Origin: Bugulina stolonifera
Lineage: Eukaryota > Bryozoa > Gymnolaemata > Cheilostomatida > Bugulidae
DNA: 64,000 nt
Assembly (NCBI GenBank): GCA_935421135.1
Contig: OW285187.1
Location: 34,784,818 to 34,848,817 of the forward strand
Direction of reading: 5' to 3'
Below are positions 32,401 through 48,100 of this stretch, in pieces; position 1 is the first letter of the stretch; each line of letters begins with the position of its first letter. The notes below the pieces were generated by a model. The model was not told the origin of the DNA. It was given only the letters and a program-made list of their open reading frames with translations, and searched no databases. A program made the translations under genes and the position numbers.

Positions 32401-35400
32401 ACACTATCGTCTAGGTCCAGTCCAACATATCTACACATGTTCTACCCTAACAATGACCTACTACCAACGGGTGAGTTCACCTCCAATTATTTCAGAAAGA
32501 TGGCCGTCGGCTGGGACCCACTCATCAATAACAATACTATGACTAAACAGTCAATTCACAAGTATGACCGTATGCATCACATGACAGCGTGTGCATGACG
32601 GTATGTTTGATGACAGATCTGAACTTTCTTGTCTTCAGATTGAGTGATACTCCACCAGTAAAATGTGGTTTAGAATGGCAATACGCTTGGGATCACCCTT
32701 AACCCTGGAACCACCTATTGAGCATCCATGGCCTAAACCGTAAAAATATAAATCACTTGATGATTATTGCATTCACTATATAATAATTATACATGTATGT
32801 ATATATAGCTTATCATGTTTCAGGTTTATTCAAGACAATTGGACGACTGTTAATGAACCCTTTATTTATGCTTATAATGGCTGCCAACTGTACTGCAGTC
32901 TACTACACATCTGGTTGGATTGGATTTTTACCCAAATACTTCGAGACGCAGTTTAACTTCAGTGCTTCCATGTCGAGTGTCTATGGTGGTAAGGAATAGG
33001 TGCTACATGTTCATGCACAGATGGGATAGTCATACTCATATTCTATTGAGAAGGAATATTTAAGTTCTAATAAGACTCGCATGTTAAATTTTAAATTAGT
33101 TACATACGATTCTGTGATTGTATTGCAGATGTGTGAATATAGCCACTTTAGAGTGTATGTAGCTTTTGACAAGAATGTTCCTTTAAGGTTTTTCGTTCAG
33201 GCTATTATATATACATGTATCTGTTTCATTCAAGCTATTATAATATACATGCATCTGCATTATTGCTGTTGTCAGGTGCTCTTCCACCACTGTTTGGAGC
33301 TGTAGCTGTGTTTCTTGGAGGCTATCTAACTTCTAAATACAAACTGAGTTTACAACGCAATGTAATATTCCTTTGCATCGCAACTGGAATTGGGGCTATA
33401 TTTTTGATACCAACTCATTTTCTGCAGTGTGAGCAGTTCCCAGTTCAGGAATTGTCTTTCAACTCGACGTAAGTGTTTGTAATATGCTGTAATTATGTAC
33501 ATATACGTGTAAGTATGTAGTATGATATAGTATATACACATTGTATGCACATAAACTGCAGTAAGTATGTAGTATGATATAGTATATACACCTTGTATGT
33601 ACATAAACTGCAGTAAGTGTGTAGTATGATATAGTATATACACATTGTATGTACATGTACTGCAGTAAGTATGTAGTATGATATAGAATATACACATTGT
33701 ATGTACATGTACTGCAGTAAGTATGTAGTATGATATAGAATATACACATTGTATGTACATGTACTGCAGTAAGTATGTAGTATGATATAGAATATACACA
33801 TTGTATGTACATGTACTGCAGTAAGTATGTAGTATGATATAGAATATACACATTGTATGTACATAAACTGCAGTAAGTATGTAGTATGATATAGAATATA
33901 CACTTTGTATGCACATAAACTGCAGTAAGTATGTAGTATGATATAGAATATACACATTGTATGCACATAAACTGCAGTAAGTATGTAGTATGATATAGAA
34001 TATACACATTGTATGCACATAAACTGCAGTAAGTATGTAGTATGATATAGTATATACACATTGTATGTACATAAACTGCAGTAAGTATGTAGTATGATAT
34101 AGAATATACACCTTGTATGCACATAAACTGCAGTAAGTATGTAGTATGATATAGTATATACACATTGTATGTACATAAACTGCAGTAAGTATATTGCTGT
34201 CTATTTTAGGAGTTGTTTGTCACTATGTAACTGTGATAAAGACAAGTACGTGCCGCTATGTTATGACAGCGTTAGTTATAAGTCTCCTTGTGTTGTGGGA
34301 TGTGATGGATATACAACAGTGGGTGAAAAAATAGTAAGTGTTGGTAATTTTGTAGTCTAAAAGGTTGAAACATACTATACTTACATTAGTATTGTGTCTC
34401 TATGCAAAACTCTAGAATTACATGTATGTTATATCTGTCACTATCTATTTCTATAGATTATAGAACCCAAATGGTGTAGGACTACCATAGGAATTTTATA
34501 TACTTTGTTTATCTAAAGAAAGTTACTTCACTCTTGTAGATACATAGTATTTTTACACTATGACGATTTAGTGTAGCGTGTTTTAAAATTAATTTGCTGA
34601 AATTAATTAACTTGTAGTTTAATATTTCTAGCTGCATTATATTTACAATTGCATATGATACATTTTTCAACCTTCTACCAGTATTATTAGTACCACAAAT
34701 ATGCCATATGTAGATAAATCCTGGCATTGGTGTGCATATACATGTATGTATCATCAAACACATTTATGATTTATGATATAATTTTGTAGCATTATACTGG
34801 TTGCCTGTGTGAACTAAATATTACAATGGTAGATGGTATATGTCAACCAGACACCTGTAAAGCACCTTACATCTACATGGTATTCGCTATCTTGTCTATG
34901 GCGTCAGTTGGTTGCTGTGCAAGTGTTGGCATCAACATCATTATGAGGTGACAACTACATCTACAATGTATTTACTGTACCTACTAGAATAGGAGTTGTG
35001 CTTCCACATATTATACATGTAACACATGTTACATAAGCAAACATTGATAGTCATGTACATGTATATGAGATGGTGAACAGTAACTAGCTACTAAGGTCAT
35101 CTATTGTATATAGAATTGGAGTGTACAGTATCACATTTATCTGTATGGGTTCTGTTTTGTACCTACATGTATGACCTGAACACCAAGTGTTCCTCTAGGG
35201 AAAGATAACTACTGAAAGTCACCCTTCCACCTAAGCCTATGCTGCATAGTTAGTTGGTGAGCACTGAGCAGTAAACTGTCAATCATACTCTTGTATAATA
35301 GATCAGTAGAGAAGGAGGACAGAAGCTTTGCTCTAGGAATACAATCGAGTCTGGCTAGTCTACTGGGTTGGATACCTTCACCCATACTATATGGAGTGGT

Positions 35401-35896
35401 TATTGACTCTGTATGTAACATCTGGGAGCATCCAAACTCTCAAAAAGACCGTGGTTACTGTATGGAATACTTTAATGGCCAGTATAAAACCAAGTGAGTT
35501 AATAGAGAAAGTCATTACATTGCTGTATCTTACATATCACAACTTGAAGTTGTCTTCTCTCATTCCCTCTCAAACCAATAAAAGTTGCCCTTTCCAAAGA
35601 ATAATCTTCCATTACTCCTTCAGGAGTATTGTTTTAGTACTGGTTAGCTTGAGGTCCATGAGCAAAGACCAACTCCTTTATCTTACATATATTATATTGT
35701 TGGATACATTTGTAGGTACCTGGGGCTAACACTGGGTACTTTAGCAATGACAAGTATTCTCTGTGCTATAGCCATACCAGTATCTTACATGAAGAGGTAT
35801 AAAATACTGGAAAAGATTGAAGAAGAAACTGAGCTGACTCTAGCTGTAGGTGAGGAGAGTGATAGTAATACAACAGAGCTGAAAACATCTACCTGA
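29427..35896 (+). CDS. SLCO: Organic anion transporter (SLCO/OATP family)
   Basis: Thirteen exons join in phase: 29427-29711, 29874-30004, 30669-30733, 30925-31086, 31264-31350, 31532-31666, 32024-32164, 32824-32988, 33276-33468, 34210-34333, 34790-34947, 35302-35493, 35716-35896. They predict 672 residues, normal for the family. Evidence: about twelve hydrophobic segments; HGLPHFFFDY; YIDNNVK; GPVVGFGAGALFLKIYV; the OATP signature QWLGAYWMGYL; a cysteine-rich Kazal-like extracellular loop (CNCDKDKYVPLCYD and SPCVVGC) in exons 10-11; and LGIQSSLASLLGWIPSPILYG. Family role: sodium-independent uptake of amphipathic organic anions across the plasma membrane. The substrate cannot be told from sequence, nor which SLCO paralogue this matches. 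It is a convergent neighbour of LRRC47, with 314 bp between stops. Confidence 0.93.
30458..30489. repeat. Perfect 32-bp palindrome
   Basis: The 14-base arms TATATTATACTGTA flank CTAG in SLCO intron 2. It could extrude as a cruciform, and no function is evident. Confidence 0.9.
32202..32395. mobile_element. Mariner/Tc1-type MITE with TA duplication
   Basis: A short element with inverted ends CAGTGCAACTTGCTTAATTC (left) and CAGTAGAACTTGCTTATAAT (right, reverse complement), flanked by TA at 32202-32203 and 32394-32395. Internal TTTGAATTAAGC motifs are repeated. It is non-coding, in SLCO intron 7. Confidence 0.8.
33508..34190. repeat. 52-bp minisatellite starting with GTAAGTAT, about 13 copies
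   Basis: The unit GTAAGTATGTAGTATGATAT then AGAATATACACATTGTATGC and ACATAAACTGCA fills SLCO intron 9, beginning about 40 bp after the exon 9 donor. Each unit opens with a splice-donor-like GTAAGTAT. Long minus-strand frames across it are artefacts. Confidence 0.95.
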
Positions 35897-36210
35897 TGAT
35901 TACTCATCATACAACATTTGATCGTGTTCAAGGAAAAGTAACCCCCAGCTTGTACATGTAAATGCAATAAGGCAATGATGGTACAACACGTACATATATT
36001 TATTAGTTTTTACATTTTTCCATAATATTTTTATATATTTTATATAGAAATATCAAAATTTTGTCAATATTCACCTAATAGATATAATTATAGAGAAATT
36101 TAGGCTAACAAGTGGATAACATACTAGAATAGTCTAATATATCTGTTAGTCCACATCTAAACAGTTGGGTATACATACACACATACATACATACAAACAT
36201 AGTAGAACAA
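35897..36210. other. Convergent 3' ends of SLCO and LRRC47
   Basis: 314 bp between two stop codons. On the minus strand AATAAA lies at 35999-36004, about 207 bp past the LRRC47 stop, so the two 3' UTRs may overlap. There is no clear signal for SLCO. Confidence 0.5.
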
Positions 36211-39268
<3,058 letters not shown>

Positions 39269-40002
39269 GATAATTTGACAATTAATTAATGAGTTACAAT
39301 AACAATAACGATTAATTAACAAGTCTTAGTCTACCCTCTGACAAGGTTTACCTAAATTTCCACTAAAGGTTCCAATAACAACAACAGCAGTAGCAACCAA
39401 GCTGCTAGTTGAACGGTTTTTCCTTTACAGTTTTATATTAGGAACACCAATACGCTGATATTCGATGCTTTCTTTCAGATTTAAACAATCATAATCACAT
39501 TCACATTCACCTTCACATTGCACCATTGGCTTTGATTGCACCACACAATAATAGATTGAGGGACGCAGGTTAAACCAACTTTGTCAGCCTGAGCTTTATC
39601 AGAATTTCATATACCTGTGTGCGTTATTTCTAAGCTATGCGTTAAAAAAGCATATCTACATCAGATGCTTTTTCAAAATGTAGATAAACGTATATCCGGC
39701 GCGATGTTTGAAGTTCTTCAAAATCAAAGACTGTCACTGTGGTGTTTTTCCAAAGCTCCATCTAATTTTTAATTAGGTGGCTGTTTTAGTTCAACTTTGA
39801 CTGAAAGAGTGGCATGAAGTGATCTTGGCTAATGTGATAAATGTAAATGCCATACCTGTGCCACGGAGGAGTAATTTAATCAAGAATGAAGGATTGTTTC
39901 CGGTTAGCACAACTCAATGAATGCAATAGAATATTAATTTGTAATAAATACAATTATATAATGATATCAATTGTGATATAATAATAAATATATTATAATA
40001 GA
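39269..40002. other. Upstream region of LRRC47
   Basis: Should hold the LRRC47 promoter. A CCATTGG (inverted CCAAT-type) is seen near 39520. I can define no gene or repeat here. Confidence 0.4.
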
Positions 40003-41238
40003 GTTCAGCCAGTCCATAAAAAGGGAAGTAAACAGCTACCTAAAAACTATCGCCCAGTCTCTTTGACTTGTATAACATGCAAGCTTCTTGAGCACATTAT
40101 TTCCTCCCATTTACACCGTGTTTTACAAGAAGTAGACTTTTTTGCTGATGGTCAACATGGTTTTCGTCCACACAGATCCTGTGATACACAACTCGTCCAT
40201 ACTCTTGGACATGTTTCCCATTTGTATGATTTAGGTAACACCATAAACTTACTTATTTTAGATTTTTCGAAAGCATTTGATACAGTAAATCATAGGAAGC
40301 TGATTTTCAAATTAACACATATTGGTATCAACAGTACTATTGTCAGCTGGATTTCAAAATTTTTGAATGATCGAAGACAATATGTCATGGTAGAAGGTCA
40401 AAACTCCAGCTGTCGACCTGTAACATCAGGAGTTCCTCAGGGTTCAGTTTTAGGGCCACTTCTCTTTTTAATTTTTATCAATGATCTGCCTTTACAATTA
40501 AAGTCTCCATGTAGGTTATTTGCAGATGATGTGATCATTTATAATACCGTTAAAAATGCATCAATCTTGCAACAAGATCTAAATAAGCTAGAAATGTGGT
40601 CGGAGAAGTGGCAATTGAGTTTTAATGTCTCAAAGTGTAGTTTTTTACAAATTGGACGGAAAGGACGAAGTGATAAACAAGACTATTTTTTACACCACCA
40701 AATTTTAAAACAAGTTGAATTTCACATGTATCTCGGAGTCTGTCTGCAGTCAAATTTAAAATGGGATCGCCATATTAACAAAATTACCCACACTGCAACA
40801 CTAAGGCTAGCTCAACTGCGCAGAATTTTAAAGTATGCAAATATGCCAACACGCAGAGTAGCATATTTAACATTAGTAAGACCTTTGCTAGAGTTTGCAA
40901 GCCAAGTGTGGGACCCTCATCAAAAAACTCTAATTAAACAAATTGAAAAGGTACAAAATAAAGGTCTAAGATTTATTTATAAAATTAGAGGGCAAGTTAG
41001 TTTTAAACAGCTGAGGGAAAAGGTAGGCATAAAGTCTTTACAAGAACGGAGGAAGGAGGCAAGATTGTCACTTTTTTCAAGGTGCCTGGCTGAAGGTATT
41101 GAGCCAACTTTTAATTATAATTTAGATAAGATACACAAAACAAGACAGGCCGTTAATACATATACACCACACATCAGAACAAATATCTTTTATTCCTCAT
41201 TTTGGCCCAGAACCCTGAGAGAGCTACGGTCTGAATGA
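40003..41238 (+). CDS. LINE reverse transcriptase, C-terminal part of ORF2
   Basis: An open frame of about 411 codons entered without its own start. It shows the ordered reverse-transcriptase motifs YRPVSL, GFRPHRSCDTQL, LDFSKAFDTVNH, GVPQGSVLGPLLFLIFINDL, the catalytic FADDVIIY, and LGVCLQSNLKW. A C-terminal region typical of jockey/CR1-type elements follows (RPLLEFASQVWDP). The N-terminal endonuclease is missing. It is not a host gene. Confidence 0.92.
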   Translation, partial: VQPVHKKGSKQLPKNYRPVSLTCITCKLLEHIISSHLHRVLQEVDFFADGQHGFRPHRSCDTQLVHTLGHVSHLYDLGNTINLLILDFSKAFDTVNHRKLIFKLTHIGINSTIVSWISKFLNDRRQYVMVEGQNSSCRPVTSGVPQGSVLGPLLFLIFINDLPLQLKSPCRLFADDVIIYNTVKNASILQQDLNKLEMWSEKWQLSFNVSKCSFLQIGRKGRSDKQDYFLHHQILKQVEFHMYLGVCLQSNLKWDRHINKITHTATLRLAQLRRILKYANMPTRRVAYLTLVRPLLEFASQVWDPHQKTLIKQIEKVQNKGLRFIYKIRGQVSFKQLREKVGIKSLQERRKEARLSLFSRCLAEGIEPTFNYNLDKIHKTRQAVNTYTPHIRTNIFYSSFWPRTLRELRSE

Positions 41239-41423
41239 ATGACTGAGACTAATAATAACACATATATCACAAAACATAAAAAAAAATACATATATATATA
41301 AATATCATATAACAAAGAAAAAGATTACAAAAATAGCACTTTTAACATAAAATTGAAAAAAAAAAAAAACAATCGAGTTCTCACGACTTTACGCACTTTT
41401 AAGTGCGGTCTCTGTGAGAAAAT

Positions 41424-41461
<38 letters not shown>
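40003..41461 (+). mobile_element. 5'-truncated LINE (non-LTR retrotransposon) with poly-A tail
   Basis: Begins abruptly inside the reverse transcriptase (YRPVSL motif) and ends in a 36-base A run at 41426-41461. Just ahead of the tail a hairpin (41380-41418, CTCAC...GCACTTTTAAGTGC...GTGAG) is placed like the 3' stem-loops that LINE reverse transcriptases recognise. No endonuclease region is present, so the copy is dead on arrival but young, since its reading frame is intact. The exact target duplication is not clear. Confidence 0.85.
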
Positions 41462-41466
<5 letters not shown>

Positions 41467-41495
41467 TACTTTACTCTTACCTTACTCTACTCTGC

Positions 41496-42406
41496 ATTAC
41501 TCACAGAGTTGGGTCCAAGTCGACTTGCAAGTCAACAAGTCAAGTCATTTCTAAAATTTTGGAGTCAAGTCCAAGTCAAGTCAGTGCTGCCTCAAGTCAA
41601 GTCAGCCGTCATGCAAGTCACAAGTCAAGTCAAAGTCAAGTCGAAATGCAAGTCAAGTGGAACACAACTTCGAAAAATTTTACATTTTGATTTTCCAAAA
41701 CCTCACTTTTTTCTTTTAGTAGGCATTCCAATCCATGAAAACATATGCCAAGGTGTAGTAGGGCATGTAGATGTATGTTATGCAATCATGGTAAAGAACT
41801 AGTCTATATAAGTAGTATTGTTGGCACTATGGTCGAGACTGGTCATATAGTATTATATACTGTATATTGTAATGGTAATACAGTGTTACATAGCATATAA
41901 ACAGCACATGGTATAGCACAGAGTGTCCTCTGGCCAGTCCTGCAATTTAACTCTAGTAATTATTGCACTGTACATTGTATTCACTACTTACACTACACCT
42001 ATGCTACACTTACACTACTTGCACTGTGTGTACTTGTGACTATGCATTGTGTAGTCTCACGTACACACAGCCTAAGTATTGCCTGAGCTGTGTATCCTCA
42101 TAGCTAACCTTGATATACTCTGAGTGCTGCTAGTAGCACTGATCTAGGAAAAATGATAAATAGGTAGCCAGTAGAGACCTTTTTTCCATGATGGCTAAAC
42201 ACTGTACAAAATTTTTATTTGCCAGATTGACTTGGCAGAACCCAAGTCAAAATCACAAGTCATTCATGTGTCCAAGTCAAGTCACATTGATGCGCAAGTC
42301 AAAGTCAAATCAGCAAGTTGGCAAGTCCAAGTCAAGTCGACTTGTGATTGACTTGACATGGCAAGTCAAGTCAAATCTATGACTTGGACCCAGCTCTGAT
42401 TACTCA
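41496..42406. mobile_element. Non-autonomous hAT MITE with 8-bp TSD
   Basis: The element 41504-42398 (895 bp) has 18-bp inverted ends CAGAGTTGGGTCCAAGTC with one mismatch. ATTACTCA is duplicated at 41496-41503 and 42399-42406. Both ends carry dense CAAGTCAAGTC subterminal repeats, the kind hAT transposases bind. There is no transposase, and short frames in it are not genes. Confidence 0.93.
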
Positions 42407-42684
42407 CTACTGATTACCGAGTACTCAACGCCACTAAAATAATGTAGGCCTAGGCCAACATATGATAAATTATTATCATTATGAAATGATCATCATTATT
42501 CATTTATTTTATTTATAAATTTTATAAATTATTTATTAGACTACACTACACTAGACTATGACTATCATTATGATTATGATACTCTCTCACTTTTTCGGTC
42601 CCAGTGAATTGTTATAATAACAAATAGTTTAATATAATCAATAGTGAAATAATGATTTTTATATGCTCATACTCACAGGTTGTG

Positions 42685-43045
42685 AGAGGTAACTCCTAAC
42701 GATGCTAATGGTAGCTGTACAATGACGACTGTGCCCCTAGTTTATACTACTGAACCAACAACCCAAAAAGAGGCTTTTGGTTATGTTTGTTCAGTAAAGT
42801 CACTAAAGTGTATGTGCAGTCCTGTTAGGTGAGCAGTAGTGAACTTTAGATAGCCTTAGTTCCTTGTTTGTGGTTGGGGTTTGGGGTAAGGGTGGTCAAC
42901 AAACAAGATATAGGGAAGACAACTTCTCCTGCTTCAGTTTTGGAGAAGAACAAAGGCTATCTCAAATTTCTTCCCTTCTGCACCTAACTCGTAAAGTCAC
43001 CGCTTTTACAGTGGGTGAGCATTAGGAGTTGCCTCCCTCAAATGA
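42685..43045. mobile_element. Foldback/MITE-like element
   Basis: Ends GAGGTAACTCCTAACGATGC and (reverse complement) GAGGCAACTCCTAATGCTCA are inverted relative to each other. The interior has GGTTATGTTTGTTCAGTAAA, related to 38255-38413. The target duplication is not resolved. Confidence 0.5.
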
Positions 43046-43372
43046 AGATCTACACCGAGCCGTAATTTGTCTTTAAAGAATACGATGAAATTAAACTAAA
43101 TAAGGAATATTCCAATAAGGAATATTCCACAACGATAAAAAGAGCCACTTCTAAAGGAGAACGGAATTTCTGTCAGTATCAGTAGTCAGTATCAGAGTGT
43201 TTTACTAAACGCTATTGCCTAATGGTGATCTGAGTGCACAGATACTATTTTACACCAATAATAAACAGTGATTATTCTAAACTACTAGAGGATTTACAGC
43301 ATAATTGCTTTACAGCCCTACACACCTGAGGTATAAGCTAAAGTAACAAGTTATTGGAATGTTAAGACAAAG

Positions 43373-44595
43373 CATGGGCGGATTTACTGTAGGTCGCCAG
43401 GGTCTCGCGACCCCCCTTTTATTTGCTGAAAAAAAATTGAAATTGATTGATTTTTGGCCATATTCAAAGATTTTCCCATTTAGAAAGTTTTTCTATGGAG
43501 GTCGCCATGATTTCCATAGTTACTTATTAGGATCGCAGTAAATATAGCTTAAGTTTCATATTCCTGCAAGTAGCTCTCAGGTAGATCAGCAAAGTCAATT
43601 GATTGTGCTATCAATAAACTTCTTGCAGACATTCTTGTTTACTGTACAGTCAAAGTTTGCTTGGCTAATTCACTGAATAATTCTAATAATATCACCTTTA
43701 CATTTTCCAGAAAGAGTTTATTGTACCACTTTGCATTTTAGCAAAGTTAATTCTCTTTTCCTGTTTTGTCCTGGGTAATTTCCTAGATTAGGAGAAAAGA
43801 GGAACTATACTATCACTCAGAGTTACGAATATTCAATAGAATATTTCATTATGATTACATTATTTGAATTTTCTTAGATCCCAGATTCGAGATTCAGATT
43901 GGGGGAAAAGAGGAACTAGCAGTCAGAGTTATGAATATATGAATTTCCAATTTAGTTTTCATTTAACAACAGAACATCATGAACATTATGATTATCTTAT
44001 GAATGATAATCCTAATGTTGCTTACAATGTTTTTCTTTTTAAAATGTAATTTATAAATAATTATAATTTTAAAATATTAAATTAATAAAATATAAATAAT
44101 AATTATTTACATTTTATTAATTTGATATTTGAAAATTATAATCATTTAGGTTGTCATTTTATTGTTTTGTAATGCAGCCTAAACAATATTGTTGATGTTA
44201 TTACTATTAATTGTATGAATTTTTGTATAAAAAATTATTTAATATCATATCTATAAATTACTATCAAGCACAGTTTTTAGTTTTTCATAGCATAACTTTC
44301 TGCCTCCAGCGTCCAGGAGTGAGAGTTTTCCCAAGGCTTGAAATCCCCCAGCACAAAGGATCCTCTTCATGTTTTAGTCCTTAGTTTCAAGTTTACATGG
44401 TCTCTATGAAGCCTAAAAAGCTTCAGCGGCCGGGGCTCCGCCCCGGACCCCGTTGGGGGGGCTTACAGCGCCCCCAAACCCCCCAGCTGTTGGTCTCGGG
44501 CGCTCCGCGCCCTCGGCTCGGGTGCTGCACACCCTCAATAAGTTTCCTTGGTGGGCAGGAGACCCCCCTTTCTGAAAGTTGAAAATCCGCCCCTG
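43373..44595. mobile_element. DNA transposon remnant or MITE with CAGGGGCGGATTT-type ends
   Basis: The left end CATGGGCGGATTTACTG and the right end (reverse complement) CAGGGGCGGATTTTCAAC are inverted. CAAAG lies directly outside both ends, but no 8-bp duplication matches. A GC-rich block near the right end (44420-44520) stands out. It has no transposase frame. The ends resemble hAT types. Confidence 0.65.
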
Positions 44596-45145
44596 CAAAG
44601 TCTTTATAATTACAATGTATGTATGACCATCTGCTGAGAAGTTAGCGTACAACCTTTGTTGATTATCCTATGTGGGCCCATTCCCAAGTATATCACCCTG
44701 AGCTTACATTAAAATAGCCAATAGGTGTTGAAGTACTCCATATTCATGTAGTTATGTCTAGAGACCACGATAGTCTTTGAATCTCATAGGGCTGGACCAG
44801 ACACTCTCCTCAGTTTGATTTTGCTCATCCCATATCACAAGTCAAAAATGTACTGCCTGATAAAATATAAATAGTGAGCTTTTAATTTGGAGTTGTCTGT
44901 CTTTACTACCTAATTTAAAATTTGAAGTTATCTACTCTCCACATTTCCGATATTATACTATTATTAGTCATAGCAGTTATGTTTTATTTTTCCACTTTGC
45001 AAACATCTAGATAGGTGAAGTAAAACAGTGTTGTACTATGATGGTGTATTCTATACATAATATTATCAATAGCTCCAGTTTCATGTTTATTTCTGGTAGG
45101 TACATGTAGATGGATTAGAATCAAGCAAATAAGAAAATATTTATC
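44596..45145. other. Upstream region of the RhoGEF gene
   Basis: AT-rich DNA before the first ATG of the RhoGEF gene. It presumably holds the promoter and 5' UTR, but I can place no specific motif. Confidence 0.35.
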
Positions 45146-48100
45146 ATGGCTGAAAACTGTGTGGAACAGAATGTTATTGGGCCATGTTACCTTGTCACAG
45201 GAGTGGATAATGGGTCAGACCCCCTTATCACTACAGGAGTGGATAAAGGGTCAGACCCCCTTGTCACTGCAGGGGTGGATAAGAAGATGGAGGATGATAT
45301 AAGGTGAGGTTGCTGTCTGTGGGTATAACAGGCTGCTATGGTACTGGTGACCTACTACTGGTGTTTGTGTTCATATACATATATATAAGCTGATACAGTG
45401 TAGGCTCTATACTGTAGTTTGTAACGCTGTCAACTATTTGACTATAACAGCTTGTGAAAGTGCTGTGTCCTTAGCTATCAATCTTTATTTATTACCAGTT
45501 CAATTAAATTATTACTGAAAGCATAAATATGTGTACTTGTGATATTTGTTAAGGATACCACTAGACCGGAAGGCAATGTACATAATATTATGTTATGCCT
45601 ATAATACATATACTATTATTTGTGTAATGTCTGTTATAAGGTCCGCTGTATGAACACAGCACACAATATACATGTACATGTATCTATACAGCACACAATA
45701 TACATGTACATATAACTATACAGCACACAATATACATGTACATATAACTATACAGCACACAATATACATGTACATATAACTATACAGCACACAATATACA
45801 TGTACATATAACTATACAGCACACAATATACATATACATGTACATATAACTATACAGCAGAGGTGGACAAAGTATACTGCGCTTTGAAAGTTCCAGTTGG
45901 TTGTTTTACATATGAAAGTTTTATGTTCTGATCGATAAATACCTAGAGGCTGATATCTGATGTTCTAAGGAAATACAACTCAGTTATATATGTTATACAG
46001 TCTTGATCAACAGCTATAGGGCATACTCACAAGTTTACATCTAACAGTAGATTAATTGAAAGTTTTCTAATTTGAAATCTTGGAATTGTGTATATGCATG
46101 CTTTTATTGTGGGAATGCTAGAAGTTAGCGACTGAAGGCCACCCCTGCTGTATAGTATCCTATACATGCATACCTTCTCTCTAGACATACATGTTGATAT
46201 GATGGCCAAACTAATCACTAGAATTTATATTAATGCTGATTATTCTAAAGAGAGTATAATCTGATAGTGACTAATACTGTTTGAATCAGTTTTATTGCAT
46301 ATAGTTATCAGGTTCTCTGGTCATATCTAGTAATTACCTTTCTATTCCATCTCTTATATGCCACCATTACCTCTACTGTAATATGATTATATCTACGATT
46401 TATTACTACCGGCCCACCACTTTAGAGCGTCACTTACACCTAACACACTTTTTTGTCTCTGTAGAATGTAAATAATGTGTAGACTTTCTGAATCAAAACA
46501 TTGCTGTGATGAATACTGTAGGATAACACATAGTCAGCTGTTGTATCTACCACTGTATCTCTAGTACTGCTAACTTGCCTTCATTGTATGTAATGTTTTG
46601 GGAATCTAAACTGTGAGAATTGTTGTCCACCACTGGTTAGTAGGAAGGTGGACAGTGTCCAGTGGTACATTACAATCTCTGCACCCTGTAACACATAATT
46701 ATTTTAACTTGGCACAATAAAGTCCACTACAGCTAACATACCATATTGGATTGTTATTTGAATAACCCAACTTCTGTGTTAGTTAATCTCTATAAAACTG
46801 GTGGCTGTGGGGTACTCTCATTATTGTCTTTGTGGGATTACACTGTATGTACTGTACAACATATGGGCTACTATTACATCAGATGCACCTGTGTGTATAT
46901 AACCAAGTTAAGTCCCCCCCCCCCCCACCCCCCAGTTATACTTACCTAGTAGTTGCTAGTAATCCAATGTGACAATATATTATAATTATACAAGTCAAGC
47001 CTTCTTAAGTTTGTTACATGGACAGTATTTAACTGGAGGTGACCATTTCTCAGATTCAGTTTGTCTCACAACTCCTTAGTGGATAGTCACAGTGCTTACT
47101 CTCTGCTTATATAGCCAACACTGTTTATACACACAGCTTTGTACAGCCAACTCCAAAACTGAAGAGATCAAGAACCTTGCTGAAGAGGATAAGTTCTACC
47201 ACAAGTTTTGACGTAACCATGTTCAAATCTCCTCTACGAAGAAGCACAGTGAGTTGTCTTTCCTATTTCTCTGAACCTTACAATAGTGTACTATGTTTAC
47301 TGGTTACCATGGTTACAGAAGGTCCCAGCTATCATGGTTACCCATGTTGTCAATTACTCTCATATGATATTTTCCATTTCCTGTGACTTATTGCTGATAT
47401 AATATGCACACCATATCTGTAGTTATATATACATGCACACGTACAATAGTAGAGATATGGTAGAGTGATATCTCTAGCTTCTACGTGATTACTGGAGGCC
47501 CTATGAGTCTACTCACTAGTCACCAGTGCTGATGATGTAATAAAAATTATATAAATCCAGAATATGGCCTGACATATTAGTCAAATATTTTACACATGGA
47601 ATTGGGTGAACCCTCTGTGTTATCATAGGCCTAAGGCATATTATTCCACTTTCCTATCATATTTTATTCAGTCAACTTGGAATTTTCTTACTTAGTATTG
47701 TAAGGAGGTTGACTATTCCGTCATATGAGATCCATATTACTGATTGCCCTGCCCTCCACCACAACTATAGGCTAAACTTCGGAGTAAAGTGAAGTTTATT
47801 AATTTTATCGGTAATAATTAATAATGTAGGCATATTTCATGTCCTGTTCATACAGTATTATAACTGCCTAGGCGGACTGAATAACTGTCTAGTAACCATG
47901 GAAACGAGTAACCATACAGTTGATGGTCCCTGCTACTGTTTACTTCAGAAGCTCTAGTGTTAGACACTGTATTATGTTGAACTATAGGCCTATCCTAAAA
48001 TGGTGGTTGTTTGTTTGGTATAATCATATGGCGTAGAATGTACTTACTACATACTTTAGCCTAGTTTCTACATCCTACACAAGAAAGGTAAAGGGTGTTA

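Noticed and set aside
33350..34176. Minus-strand frames of up to 271 codons in SLCO intron 9
   Set aside because: Product of the 52-bp tandem array. The peptide just repeats the unit translated in three frames, and SLCO exons flank it in phase.
36181..36200. CRISPR-like or other direct repeats (ACATACATAC)
   Set aside because: Short simple sequence in an animal genome. None of the tandem arrays here has unique spacers between identical repeats.
43373..44595. Calling this a confirmed hAT element
   Set aside because: The ends are inverted and hAT-like, but the 8 bases outside each end do not match (only CAAAG is shared), so the family is left open.
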